From: Corbicula japonica
Taxonomy: Eukaryota; Mollusca; Bivalvia; Venerida; Cyrenidae
Direction: 5' to 3'
Assembly: GCA_038501625.1 (NCBI GenBank)
Contig: JAZAYU010000037.1
Span: 3,348,001-3,412,000, forward strand
DNA: 64,000 nt
Shown here: positions 38,336 through 50,386 of the stretch, in pieces
How the letters are laid out: every line of letters begins with the position of its first letter
Position numbering within the stretch: the first letter of the stretch is position 1
Notes under the pieces: model-generated
What the model was told of the DNA's origin: nothing
What the model saw: the letters and a program-made list of their open reading frames with translations, nothing else
Database searches by the model: none
Made by a program: the position numbers and the translations under genes

Positions 38336-38779
38336 TATCTAGCTCGAAGATCGCTTCTGCATATTCACGCTGTGTTAAATATTCAATATTATGTTCAGCG
38401 TCTCTGCAACACCAACTACAACCTTTTTTAAATCAAATTTGTTTAAAGCAATTCCGCCCCATTTAAAATCTGTAGTTATCTAGCCCGTGACAAACTTGGC
38501 TGTTTTAAGGTCGTCAGTAATCATTGCTGTACATGCATTCTAGCTGGAAGATCGATGTTTTTGTGCGGTATTTTTTATCAAACCTTTCTTAAACGCCCGT
38601 TTCTAATGAAGCGATATTTGATTGTGTTCATAAGGGGATGAAAATCATTTAAATACTTCAAAGTATATGAAACCCGAACGACTTCATTATTCTTAAATAG
38701 CATGTTGTAATTATATCGCCACTCTGATTAAGAGACTATCGCAGTACCAATGAAAAAACATATAAAGGAAGAAAATTAA
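38336..38779. other. No recognisable feature; junction between satellite and LINE
   Basis: Ordinary AT-rich sequence between the decayed end of array C and the LINE ORF1 relic. It may contain the LINE 5' untranslated region, but I cannot see its boundary. Confidence 0.4.
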
Positions 38780-38827
38780 ATTCTGGAAAACTTTACTTGT
38801 GCTTTATTTAGACGTATAGATTTTCCA

Positions 38828-39053
38828 ATGTTTAAATGTAACAAAGGTAAAAAGTCTAAAGATAAAGAAAGAATGAACCACTTAGAGCAATATAGTAGAA
38901 TAAACAACATCAGAATAGATGGAATTCCCGAAGACGAAGAGGAGTCTCGTTTCCACACTGAAAACAAAGTTTTAAAATATTTAAACCAGAGTATGCCAAC
39001 ATGGAAACTGAGAATAAACGACATCGAAATAGCCCACAGACTAGGTAAAAGTA
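38828..39053 (+). pseudogene. LINE ORF1 protein, N-terminal part, interrupted
   Basis: The frame reads KERMNHLEQYSRINNIRIDG, then PEDEEES, ending with DIEIAHRLGKSK, where satellite sequence begins. The E-x-YSR-x-NN-x-RI-x-G...IEIAHRLG signature is that of the ORF1 (RNA-binding, coiled-coil/RRM type) proteins of L1/Tx1-like LINEs in invertebrates. The missing C-terminal half resumes at 40218 in a compatible order. The start codon is not determined, and the region before 38828 has stops. Confidence 0.7.
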
Positions 39054-40220
39054 AGAATGAATATCGAGCCAGCTCTAAGATCGATATTAAAATAAAACCC
39101 TGCGAATATCGAGCTGGGGTGAATATCGAGCCAGCTCTGAGATCGAAATTCAGATAAAAGTGAATTTCGAGCTAGGATGAATATCGAGCCAGCTCTGAGA
39201 TCGATATTCAAACAAAACCCGGCGAATATCGAGCTGGGATGAATATCGAGCCAGCTCTGAGATCGAAATTCAGGTAAAAGTGAATTTCGAGCTATGATGA
39301 ATATCGAGCCAGCTCTGAGATCGATATTCAAACAAAACCCTGCGAATATCCAGCTTGGGTGAATATCGAGCCAGCTCTCAGATCGAAATTCATATAAAAG
39401 TGACTTCCGAGCTGGGATGAATATCGAGCCAGCTCTGATATCGAAATTCAAACAAAACCCTGCGAACATCGAGCTGGGATGAATATCGAGCCAGCTCTGA
39501 GATCGAAATTTAGGAAAAAGTGAATTTCGAGCTGGGATGAATATCGAGCCTGCTCTGAGATCGAAATTCAAACAAAACCCTGCGAATATCGAGCTGGGGT
39601 GAATATCGAGCCAGCTCTTAGATCGAAATTCAGATAAAAGTGAATTTCGAGCTGGGATGAATATCGAGGAAGCTCTGAGATCGATATTCAAACAAAACCC
39701 TGCGAATATCGAGCTGGGGTGAATATCGAGCCAGCTCTTAGATCGAAATTCAGGTAAAAGTGAATTTCGAGCTGGGATGAATATCGAGCCAGCTCTAAGA
39801 TCGATATTCAAACAAAACCCTGCGAATATCGAGCTGGGGTGAATATCGAGCCAGCTCTGAGATCGAAATTCCGATAAAAGTGAATTTCGAGCTGGGATGA
39901 ATATCGAACCAGCTCTGAGATCGAAATTCAAACAAAACCCTGCGAATATCGAGCTGGGGTGAATATCGAGCCAGACTGAGATCGAAATTCAGATAAAAGT
40001 GAATTTCGAGCTGGGATGAATATCGAGCCAGCTCTGAGATCGATATTCAAACAAAACCCTGCGAATATCGAGCTGGGGTGAATATCGAGCCAGCTCTGAG
40101 ATCGAAATTCCAATAAAACCCTACGAATATCTAGCTGGGGTGAATATCGAGCCAGCTCTGGGATCGAAATTCAGGTAAAAGTGAATTTCGAGCTCGGATG
40201 AATATCGAGCCAGCTCTGAG
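39054..40220 (+). repeat. Satellite array C', a 1.17-kb block inside LINE ORF1
   Basis: About 9.7 units of the 120-bp satellite lie in the same orientation as array C. Rare variants occur in the same order as in array C: GACTTCCGAG (36870 and 39402), TCTGATATCGAAATTC (36900 and 39432), GAACATCGAGC (36931 and 39471), TTTAGGAAAAAG (36976 and 39509), GCCAGACTGAG (37379 and 39969) and GAGCTCGGATG (37600 and 40190). The block is therefore a copy of part of the neighbouring array, with an internal deletion or two. The left and right junctions with the LINE frame are abrupt. Confidence 0.93.
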
Positions 40221-40581
40221 GAAACCAAGACAAAAAATTGTTCAATTTTGCTCTAGAAACACAAAAACAAATATTTTGAGCAGGAAAAAGCAACTGAAAG
40301 GCACAAGAATATTTGTGATTGAAGATCTAAATCAACTAAACATGTTGGTCATAGCCTGTGTGCGGAAGAAGCAACCAGATGAAGTCGAAACGGTTTGGAC
40401 TATAAACGGAAATATTTTCTACAAGAATAAATCTGGAACAACACATAAAGTTATGTATAAAGAATACCAAGATTGGATAGACTTGCCATGGCCGGAAGTA
40501 GCTGACAGTACCGAGACAGCTACACCAACCAAAAGCAGAACAAGGAACAGCCCTATTGTCGGAGATGCTGTTTCCAAATAG
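40218..40581 (+). pseudogene. LINE ORF1 protein, C-terminal part
   Basis: Directly after the satellite block the frame reads KPRQKIVQFCSRNTKTNIL, then KKQLKGTRIFVIEDL and ETVWTINGNIFYK, and stops at 40581. This is the order expected for the C-terminal part of LINE ORF1 proteins (KPR-IVKF-SR...KKLKGT-IFI-EDL). It continues where the N-terminal part broke off at AHRLGKSK (39053), so both belong to one ORF1 split by the satellite. Confidence 0.75.
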
Positions 40582-40809
40582 AGAAACGGGAGTTTCGGCG
40601 TTCAGTATAACAGACGAAATTCGCAATGAACGGTCACAGTCTACTGATTACAGAGATAAATAAATTACTATCCACCTTGAAACTTATTAAGTGAAAGATG
40701 TTTTTTTTCTGTTTGGAAAGTGTATTTGATGTTCTTTGTGAAAGTTGACTTGAAATGTTTTTTCATGATAATATTTGATTATCGGAACAATGTTAAACAA
40801 ATTTATACT

Positions 40810-41000
40810 GGTGTATCATAGTGTTTCGCGGTGGTATTTTCGCGCTAGAGACAGTGCGCGAAATAAAATCGTAGCGAAATCAAATCTTACAATATACAGT
40901 GTTATGAGAATAATAATAAGGTGCGTATTTATGACTGCACGAAAACGTTAGTTATGGCTTTTGCGCAAAATTTGATCCCCGCGAAGTTCAGTGATACCAC
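40810..41000. mobile_element. MITE-like element with GTGGTATCA...CGCGG ends
   Basis: GGTGTATCATAGTGTTTCGCGG at the left is matched imperfectly by CCGCGAAGTTCAGTGATACCAC at the right (40979-41000) in inverted orientation. The interior has several TTTCGCG/CGCGAAA words. A similar lone end lies near 25365. It is inserted between LINE ORF1 and ORF2. Confidence 0.5.
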
Positions 41001-41479
41001 AGTTAATGATTCAATTAACAGTTAAAATAACCATATAAACTTTATTATAATAAAATCAAAAACACAATCTTTGGGATGTTCGGCATAATACAAAGGTTTA
41101 AACCATAATGAATGAGACGCAGCATGGCAAGGCGGGGTCTGATGCTTAATAATGATTACTATTAAATTAGAAATCAGTCTAAAGGGAAACCGAATTTGAT
41201 TTTATTTCAAAAAGCGTTTTGTTATATCTAGTAACTAAAACAATTTAGATTCTTTCAAACTTACGGAAAAATCCATAGGCCTTGCCTTCTCATGACGGGT
41301 CACATATATCATGGAACGTTTTTAATCATTAGATAATAAAACATGGAGGAGCAATTAAACGAAACGTGAACATCTGTATACATAGAGAAATGATGTTCAT
41401 ATATTTAGTGATAAGACTTAACCTGAGTTGTTTTTAGATAAGGTACTAATTATTTAGTTTATGCTTTCTAGTATACTCT

Positions 41480-42425
41480 AGAATATTGCCGGTGACTCAG
41501 GGGTGGTATTTCATTGTTTTTGAAACACTTGTATATCATTTTTGTTCACTGTTCTTTCATGGTGTTACCGAAACATACAGAATATGCCACATGAGAACGT
41601 AAATAAACGGGCTCAAACTTAGTTATATGACGTCATGATGATTGTAATGTCATAACACAAACGTTGTGGGCGCCATTTCATGCAATTTTTGTAGTCGAAA
41701 TCACGTTAATTGTTAACTAAAAGCATAAAACAAAATGAAAATTTGTTTTCGCCGGTGGGAGGTGGAGGTGTATTTCGCTCGTGAGTTCCGGGATCGGACG
41801 CGAATTCCGGGGCTCGCTTGGTGGGGTGTAGTTCTGTCTTGCACCGGTGGGGGCAAATTTCCTCTTTTAATGTATTTCGAACTAGTGTCGTAACTGTAAA
41901 TTGACATGTTAATGCGTTTTTATTTCGAACTAGTGTCGTAAATGTAAATTGACATGTTAATGCGTTTTTATTCTGTGCTTTATAGTGAATTAAAGAATTT
42001 TCTCGGTGAAATAGGGGGGGGGGGGTCATTTTACTGTTTTTCAAGCAGTGGAATGTCACCTTTATTTTCGCTGTCTTTTTTTTCTACGATGGTACCCCGA
42101 CACACACTATAATTTGAATGAGAATTTAAGGAAACGAGTTCAAGTTTGTTTATATGAAGTCATAACGTAACGACGTAAACAAACGTTGTTTTTTGCCATT
42201 TCAGGCAAAAATTATGCCCAATTCACACAAATTGTGGACTCAAAACACAAAATGAGAGAAATGTTGTGTTTTTTTGTCAGTGGGGATAGAGATGTTTCAT
42301 TCGTGAGCTCCGAAACTGTATTTTCACTCGTGGCTACGCCACGCGAGAGAATACGCTTCCCGGGGCCCGCTCTATCTTGTACTGGTAAAAACAAAAATCT
42401 TCTATATAATAGTTTATACTAGATA
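41480..42425. repeat. Diverged direct duplication, ~500-bp units
   Basis: Two consecutive segments share, in the same order: a GGTGGTATTTCATTGTTTTT-type start (41502; counterpart near 42025), TACCGAAACATACA/TACCCCGACACACA, ATATGACGTCAT/ATATGAAGTCAT, CAAACGTTGT..GCCATTTCA, and TTTCGCTCGTGAGTTCCG/TTTCATTCGTGAGCTCCG. The units differ by many substitutions. No coding is recognised; the proline-rich minus-strand frame at 41706-42059 looks fortuitous. Confidence 0.65.
41875..41972. repeat. 48-bp tandem duplication
   Basis: TTTCGAACTAGTGTCGTAA(C/A)TGTAAATTGACATGTTAATGCG is present twice in direct succession with a single base difference, so it is a recent duplication. Confidence 0.9.
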
Positions 42426-43530
42426 AAATCAAATATAAGGTCATGACAAAAGAGAACCGTTGTATATATATTTGGTAACTAGATCTTACTGGGGTTGCAA
42501 AAGTTAAGGTAATCGATATATATTTTGTAGTACATGTATTTCAAATCAAGGTCATTCTTGAATGTAAATTAAATAAGTCATCACAAATGTAAAACTCTTG
42601 ATGTCTAAAATATTGATAATATCCGCTATTGGCAATATGATAAATTATTTGACGAGTTCGTTTTGTAGTAAGCCCAACGTGGATGTTACAATGGCAATTC
42701 GGTAAAAAAGCGTAAGTAGGTACCTGCGTTATAGAGCTCGTGTGTTCGTTCGGACTCTAACGTTTATATGCGTTGAACAATCATGTCTTAAATTTGCATG
42801 TTTTTCCGAAGACATAATATTTAATCTAGGCATTAATTAAGCAATTTAGTTTATAGTCAGAATAGTAACCTGTGCTTTTTTCACAACGAGCTCGACATAT
42901 TGCCGATAAGCATCTTGTTATTGTATTATACAATTTAAGTATGCGGTTTCATAAATGGGGGGACGGAGTAGTACTGGGTAGTATAATATACTCCTGTGTG
43001 CTGTTTTGTCTTTTCCATAGGTGAAACAGTATTTTATCAATCATCACCAATCGTATATATTGGATGATGATTTATGCACTACTAGTGTTAATTAGTATGT
43101 GTAAATGTCAAGTAATTTAAGCACGTCAAAAGGATTTGACTAAATGATAATCTATTTCTTAAAAAATACATAATACCAAATCTTTTATTTACAAACAACA
43201 AAACATACAGAAATGTCAATAACAGTGTTTAGTTATATAACGAGCAATAATGCATTGGCAGGTGCATTTTGTTTCACATCCCTTTCTTGTTTAGCGTCTT
43301 TTAAGAAAATCAAAACTAGCATTATCTTTATAAAAAAAATAGTTACACGACTAGATTTTGTGTTAAGAATAATTTTGATCTATAAATAATCAATATTTGT
43401 TTTAATATGGCTTCGGATATATTTATCCAAACATTATATTAAAGATCTAGGCTTCACTAATACACTTGCATGTATGATTACTGATTTTTTTTCTACCCCT
43501 TGTCACTGAACAACTACATCATCTTTTTCC
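42426..43530. other. No recognisable feature
   Basis: AT-rich DNA between the duplicated segment and the LINE ORF2 relic. It may hold part of the LINE spacer and older insertions, but nothing can be named. Confidence 0.4.
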
Positions 43531-43545
43531 TAATATAACGTGATC

Positions 43546-46500
43546 ACAAACATATGTACATTTAACGTTAGAGGATTAATAGACTCTGCAAAGAGATAAC
43601 GCGTTTTTACATGGTTGAAAGAAAAATTATACGACCTTATTCTTCTTCAAGAAGTACATTGCAACGATAAAACAAAAACGAAGTGGGAGACCGAATGGGA
43701 AAACAAAGCATTTTCTAGTGGTAATCAGTCTAATAGTGCTGGAGTAAGTATACTACTCGCAAATAATTTAAAATGTGCTGAGGTTAAATTTTTCGAAATA
43801 GTGGTAGGCCGTCTGATTGCAGTAGAAATCATATTTAATGAAAAAAAAAAAATAATCATAAATATATACGGACCAAATAAGGACGAAGTATCTATATTTG
43901 AACAATTGGAATCGTTCCTACTAAAACATGAAAAAAAGTATAATTATTTGGAGGGGACTTCAACACAGTAATAAATCCACTATTAGATAAAAAAAATGGA
44001 AATAAAAATATACAAGTTAAATGTAGGCAAGCTATCTGAAACATTATAGAAAACTTTCAATTAATTGATATTTGGCGGGCAAAACATAATGATTCGCGTA
44101 AATATACTTGGCATTCTAACAATAAACCACCAATATTTTCTAGGCTAGATTATTTTCTTGTTTCAGATGAATTAGCAAATACAATAACTAAAACAAATAT
44201 AAGAATAGGCTTTAACTCAGATCACTCTTTAGTAGACATTACAATTAATAATGTAAATAATAAAAAAGGACGAGGATATTTAAAATTAAATAACAGTATA
44301 CTTTTAGATAAAACATACCAAACTATTATTCGTAAATCAATTTTAGAAACTGCTGAAATAAACAAAGAAGCAAATCCAAATGTCTTGTGGGAAGTAATTA
44401 AAGGAAACATCAGAAACGAAACTATTAAATACTCTGCAAAAAGAAAAAAAAGAAAACGAAAAAACAGAAAATACTCTAAAAGAACAAATACAAACAATGG
44501 AGCAACGACTTTAAAATATAAATACAAATAATACAACTATATAAAACGAATTAAATGAAAAACTTAAAGCATCTACCAATGAGTTAAATAAACTTTTAGA
44601 GAAAAAAATGGATGGTATAATTCTTCGTTCTAAAGCATCAATTATAGAATATAGCGACAAAAATAGTAAATATTTTGCAAATTTAGAAAAAAGAAACGCA
44701 GAAAAAAAAGTAATGTCACAATTAGTTATAGATGGAAATATCGTAACGAATCCTGAAAACATTTTAACCGAACAGAAAAAAATATCTTGAAACTTTATAT
44801 GAATATAAAAACCAAGAGAACTCCATATTTGATTTTTATGATAAGACCATGTACACACTCACTGAACAGGATAATGAAAATTGTAAAGGTGATAAAATAA
44901 ATGAAGATGAGTCTGCAGCAGCCTTAAAAGAAATGAATAATAATAAAAGCCCTTGATCAGACGGTCTCACCACTGAATTTTACAAAAATTTTTGGAATGA
45001 TATTAAGCCGTTTTTCATAAAGTCGATAAATTTTTCTTATGTAAATAAAAGTCTGACAGAACTTCAGACACAAAGTATTATAACAATGTTACCGAAATCA
45101 AATACAGATACCTTACTATTAGATAATTGGAGACCAACAAGCCTTCTTAATTCAGACTATAAAATAGTAAGCAAGGTGATTGCAAACAGAATTAAAAAAG
45201 TACTGCTATTAATAATTGATCCAAGTCAAGCGGGATTTGTTAAAGGAAGAAATATGTATGATAATTTAAGACTGCTCTTTCAATTATTCGAAGAACTTGA
45301 AAACAAACCACAAGAAGTCTTGCCATTCTTTACAGATTTTAAAAAAGCATTTGATAGTTTGAATCATGACTTTTTATTTAATACACTTAAACATTTTAAT
45401 TTTGATGAATCAATTATAAACTGTGTAAAACTATTTTATAAAGATGCTAAGAGTTGTGTCATTAACAACGGCCACATGTCCCAATTTTTTGGCATTAAAA
45501 AGGGAGTTCGCCAGGGCTGTCCATTGTCACCTTATCTATTTATAATATGTATTGAACTGCTTGCAAACTTTGTTAGAAAAAGTCCAATAATTAAAGGGTT
45601 AAAAATAAACGGATATGAGATAAAATCCGTAATGTTTGCAGATGACGCAACCTTTGTAACGGACGGCTCCCGAAGATCCTTTGAAAGTCTTATTAATATA
45701 TTAGATAACTTCGCGCACGTGTCGGGATTAGAATTAAATAATAAAAAATGTGTCGTTTTAAGAGCTGGCTCTCTCCAAAACACGGATATTCAATACTGCA
45801 ATAATAAAAAGTTTATTTGGGAGTCTCAAATGGCTCAGTCTTTGGGTATATCTTTCTACAATAATACAAAGCTTACATATAAAAACAATATCGACCCGAA
45901 AATCCAAGAATTTGTTAATTGTCTTAAGCAATGGCAACATAGAAAACTTACGCTTTTAGGAAAAATCACTGTATTAAATCTTTTGCATTACCAAAACTAA
46001 CATACATTATATCTGCAATGCCAAATTTAGATCAAAATACAATAAAAACTATCGAACGATATGCGTACAATTTTCTTTGGGATGGAAAACCTGACAAAAT
46101 AAAACGTGCAACACTAAAACAGCAATACAAGAAAGGAAGTTTAAAAATGATTGATTTTGAAAAGTATATGTTATCTATAAAAGCAAGTTGGGTCAAAAAG
46201 ATGTTAGATGAAAATAATCAAACGCTTATAAAAAATATTTACCTCTCAAAATTAAATTTATTTGGAAACTCTTTGATATTTGAGTGCAAGTAGATGAAAC
46301 AGAAGTTGCAAATAAAGTCAAAAAATGTACATTTTTGAAAGAAATCATCCTCTCATGGAATAAAATAATAAATACAAAGCGAAAAACTAAACCTAACAAG
46401 GAAATTATTTGGAATAACACTAAAATAAAAAATATACAAGGAACCTTTTCTATAAAGAATGGTTTGACAAAAGTATTAAATATGTAGAACATTTGTATGA

Positions 46501-47263
46501 CTTTCGCACTAAAAGGTTTTATTCCTTTGAAGAAATGAACCGCATTTATGGTATCCAAACAAAAGATTAATTAAAATATAACACTCTTATTTCTTGTATT
46601 CCAAAAAACATAAAGCAATGTATAAAACTAGAAGATGTGAGTAAAGAAGATACGAACAAAATATACTTACAAAAACGCATTAAACAAAAACATTTAAACA
46701 AATATTTATACAACACACTATTGAAAACTGAGGAAAACACATTAATTCCATCCCAAACAAAATGGCAAAATATATTTAGTAACACTACATTGAATTGGGA
46801 GGAAAACTATAGCAATATACTTAAAGCAACTATTGATGCTGTGCTCAGGAACGTTCAATATAAATTCTTATTCAGAATAATACCTACAAATAAACTTCTA
46901 TTGAAACAAAAATTATCAAGCTCAAATTTATGCGACTTTTGTTCAATGAACGTGGAAAGTTTAGAACACTTGTTTTGGGAATGCAGTCACGTACAAACGT
47001 TTTGGAATAATCTTAGAGATTATTTAAAACGAAAAAACATAAATGAAAACATAAATTACCTAAATATTGCTTTCCTTCACTTTAACAAAGGCCCTAATGA
47101 ATCAGCTCTCAAATGTATTACTTTAGCAGCGAAATATTTTATCTTCCTTAATAAATGCAAAGAAAGTATACCAAATACACTGGTCAAAAGTTCTAAGTGC
47201 ACACTTTTCAATTTTGAATATCTTAAAGTAAACTTATTCAAATTGAATGAAAGTTTGACTTAA
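43546..47263 (+). pseudogene. L1/Tx1-like LINE ORF2: endonuclease, reverse transcriptase, C-terminal zinc knuckle
   Basis: The order is that of a complete LINE ORF2. The apurinic-type endonuclease begins with TFNVRGL near 43559 and carries LILLQEVHC, GGDFNTV (frame change near 43950), RLDYFLVS and SDHSLV (44219). The reverse transcriptase frame (45086-46000, 304 aa) carries NWRPTSLLNSDYKI at 14-27, TDFKKAFD at 83-90, RQGCPLSP at 142-149 and FADD at 184-187. A C-terminal frame (46637-47263) has CDFCSMNVESLEHLFWEC, a CX2C-HX4C knuckle. Lesions include TAA at 43597-43599, a stop near 44040, TGA at 44954-44956 in KSP*SDG, and frame changes around 46000 and 46290. It is probably the partner of the ORF1 relic at 38.8-40.6 kb. 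Inactive. Confidence 0.9.
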
Positions 47264-48309
47264 TGTTAATAATGATCAAACAACAATAATTTTTTGAAAA
47301 TCGTGCATATGTTTTACGTTTTACGTCATGCACGTCGGCATACGCTTTTTATGCATTATCCCCGTGCGGCAAGCGAAATTTATTTTTTTTTACAATCGGT
47401 TTTGTTTTTCACATGTTCATCGACTCAAGACAAACACGAAAAACACACCAACAAATTGTAACCATGGAACGGTTGACGTCAGCAGACAACGACATTGCCG
47501 TCAAAATTCTTTTCACAGGCACAACTTCAAATTTGTTGTAAAAACATCTTGACGGTTTTCGTAAATGCAAAAGAAATACCTTATTTTTGCATATTTTATT
47601 AATTTAAGAAGGAAATCAAACGATATTATTTTCTAGATTGATTACGTTGCTAACGTTGAACGCTGATGTTACTCAATTACGTCATTAAATTTTTACGTAA
47701 AACAACGTAAACTCGAAAATATTAGTGTAAAATTTGTTGGATAAGTGTCCAATAAATAAAAATTTAAAACTAAAATTTATAGAAATTCAATAAACTTCAA
47801 AATCGATTTATTCGAAAATGACGCTTATTCGGTCAAAAGGCGTATCCGAAAACTGGTCAATTTTATCGAAATGAATACATTTTTTTTCGTTTGGAAAGGC
47901 TGTTACACATCTATCATAGAAAATTGTATCATCCCAAACTGCTAAACAATTCAAAAACTTTTGGCACAAAACATTGTGTTAACAAAGGAATGTTCTCCTT
48001 GAAATCCTGTAAAAACGTTATGGATAAAATAAAGTTGAGTGTGTTGGCTCATCGTGCCCAGCAGACCATTACAAAGCTACAGAAAGCTATTTCAGTGCAA
48101 TGGAATGGAAAACTACAGTTTTTCCTTTTAATCTGCATGAAATTTAAATTATACAGAGATGAGAAAATGATCACAAATGATAGCCGATGAAATGATAATT
48201 AACTTGAGAATTTCCTTCTGAGAACAAGTGAGCTAAAATATTATTATTTTTTAATCTGGTTAAGAAGACTTACAAGTTTTGGTGTGCTTTAATAGAATAT
48301 TCATTCTTC
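47264..48309. other. No recognisable gene
   Basis: The 99-aa frame at 47891-48190 (plus) has coding-like text (LLHIYHRKLYHPKLLNNSK) that I do not recognise. It may be an exon fragment or part of another element. CAAGTGAGCTAAAAT near 48225 resembles the hairpin end at 31967 (CAGGTGAGCTAAAAA), suggesting a shared short element end. Confidence 0.35.
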
Positions 48310-48330
48310 TTCATTTTAATTTGCCCTATT

Positions 48331-48912
48331 TTGAAAGATTCAATCAAATTACTGGAAAAATTAACATTTATCAAGTGTGCACTTAGAACTTTTGATCAGT
48401 GTATAGATGTCTTCTTAAAATACTTAGCAGAAAAAATAAAAATTGAAGAATTTATTGCAAATTCAAAAAACAAAATTCAAACACATGGAACCAAGTGGTT
48501 AAATTTCCTCTAACAAAAAACACACATAGACACGAAAAACAATATTTTGTCTTTATTATACTGTTCAAAAGGACAAGGGGTAGAACATTTTTATATTCTG
48601 CTTTTTGTAATTTTTTTACGATTTCTTTTGTCTTTAAAAATCATGTTGACGTACTGATTATGCCTATTGCCAACCGACTGGTTTTTTCTGAGGGTGGGTG
48701 GTGAATGGGTGCCAGTGTGATAGTTTGTGAGAAAGAGTGAATGCGGGAATGAATGATAAGTAAGGTGAGTGAATGAGTGAATAAAATCAAATCAGTTCTA
48801 AAAGAATATGCAGATTATATATTTGCTACTGATGTCAGATGTCACTCAATTGTTTACTGTACTTTTGTATGTTCTTGTAGAAATGATTGAAATAAAATTT
48901 GAATAAAAAAAA
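48331..48912 (+). mobile_element. 3' end fragment of a second L1/Tx1-like LINE
   Basis: A 60-aa frame (48331-48513) ends with a pattern typical of ORF2 C-termini: FIKCALRTFDQCIDVFLKY, EKIKIEEFIA and HGTKWLNFL. It is followed by ~390 bp of untranslated sequence with a GAATG-rich simple stretch (about 48725-48785) and an A-rich end GAATAAAAAAAAG (48900-48912). Everything upstream of the last ~60 codons is missing, consistent with severe 5' truncation. Confidence 0.55.
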
Positions 48913-50386
48913 GTCTAAAGATGGCATGAATACTTTAAAATTGTTATAAATGTAATATTAATGAATAAAAGTTCAAATTCTGTTCATAAACTAACACAAT
49001 AATAAAAACAACACAAATCATCATTTAAGAAGTAAACACGTATAGAATGATACTGGCAAGAATGTCTTGTGTTCTTTCAAAGACCTGTAAATGATGACGA
49101 GCAACAATAAAAACGTGTTTTGGTTTGTTACATATTTACACGACCATGAAGCTCAAGATAAAACACAATTTTACAAAAATCTTGTATTTGTAACATTTGT
49201 TGACAAAAAGACACAATATATCGTTGTCAGTATCTTTTTACTGATATAAGGATTGAAAACAGTGATCTGTGATGTTTAGAGTCTGCATTTGGATGTTATG
49301 GAGTTTTCAAGTTTGGCTTTTTTACTGTAATGTTTTAATATTTTAACGTATGTGAAAAGATACAGTTAAAATATCTTTTGCAATTTTTATCGAGCTGCAT
49401 TTTGTCGATAGAGATATCAGATTTTATAATTTCCTTTTTATCGATGAAAGTGCAAGGAAGACTGTGAACAGACCCTTAAACATGTTAAATATGGTGTGTT
49501 CCACATGTACCGAACTTACTTTATCTGACTTCCAAAACCAATAACTGATGTTTTAAAATGCTACACATTCATTGTGTTTTCAGTACCTAAAGGACTCAAT
49601 TGAAAAAAAAAAACACAAAATAAAGGTATTAACTTTTTCCGAGATTTATTTAAAATACTTGACAAATAAGCTAAAACGAAGTATCTGTAGGTCGTTCTAG
49701 AACAATAACAAAGATTTACAATTATTGAGGCATTCACTATCACAGATAACCATAAAGTGAGTTTGACATATGTGTCGTTTACAATGTTTAACTAACAAAG
49801 TACACATTAATAAGGCAAACAAAGCATGTTTCTTTAAATGTCATTGTCCTTGTCCTGGTCTTATTGTCTCCTTATGGAAAAGGCACATAAGTTACCTTTT
49901 TTCTTCTGTTAACAGTTATATTAGTAAAACGGTAATAGCCACTAAAGTTAACATCGTCTAACAATGTAAAATAGAAAGTCTAAATTCAGATACCAAAACA
50001 ACACCAAAAACAGTTACAAACAAACAGGAACTGAAAGGTTCGGCCTTTCAAGCGTAAGTGATAAAGCATTTTCAACAGGTGTGCACACTTGCCCCATGAG
50101 GACATGATACGCACGTTAAACATAATTCCTTTTTTAACCAGTCTTACAATGAAATTAAAGTTTCGTACATAAAAAAATTATCTAAAGGTATAGCAATAAT
50201 TCCTTCTATAGATTATTTGGTTTGTTTATTGGAAGAACGACTCGCCACCCAAAATAACAATAGACATGTTTATTATGCAATGCACATCTAAAAAAGACTG
50301 CAAAATGTTTACGATTTAATGATTGAACACGTGTATGATTCGTATAAATACTGCCCATCTTATACGATAAAGCATTAAACAAAAAC
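48913..50386. other. No recognisable feature
   Basis: AT-rich DNA. Short frames on both strands have no recognisable domains, and I see no repeats longer than simple A/T runs. Confidence 0.45.

Noticed and set aside
34224..40113. Minus-strand frames of up to 296 codons with a 40-residue repeat in the 120-bp satellite
   Set aside because: The 120-bp period keeps one frame open. The frames end wherever an indel occurs, no start or splice context repeats, and the LINE-embedded copy has the same property.
41706..42059. Proline-rich minus-strand frame as a gene
   Set aside because: It overlaps a diverged direct duplication and a 48-bp tandem duplication, has a poly-G-encoded proline run, and shows no domain.
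47891..48190. 99-aa plus-strand frame as part of the LINE ORF2
   Set aside because: The ORF2 C-terminus is already complete at 47263, and this peptide does not match the expected C-terminal motifs. It is left as unrecognised.
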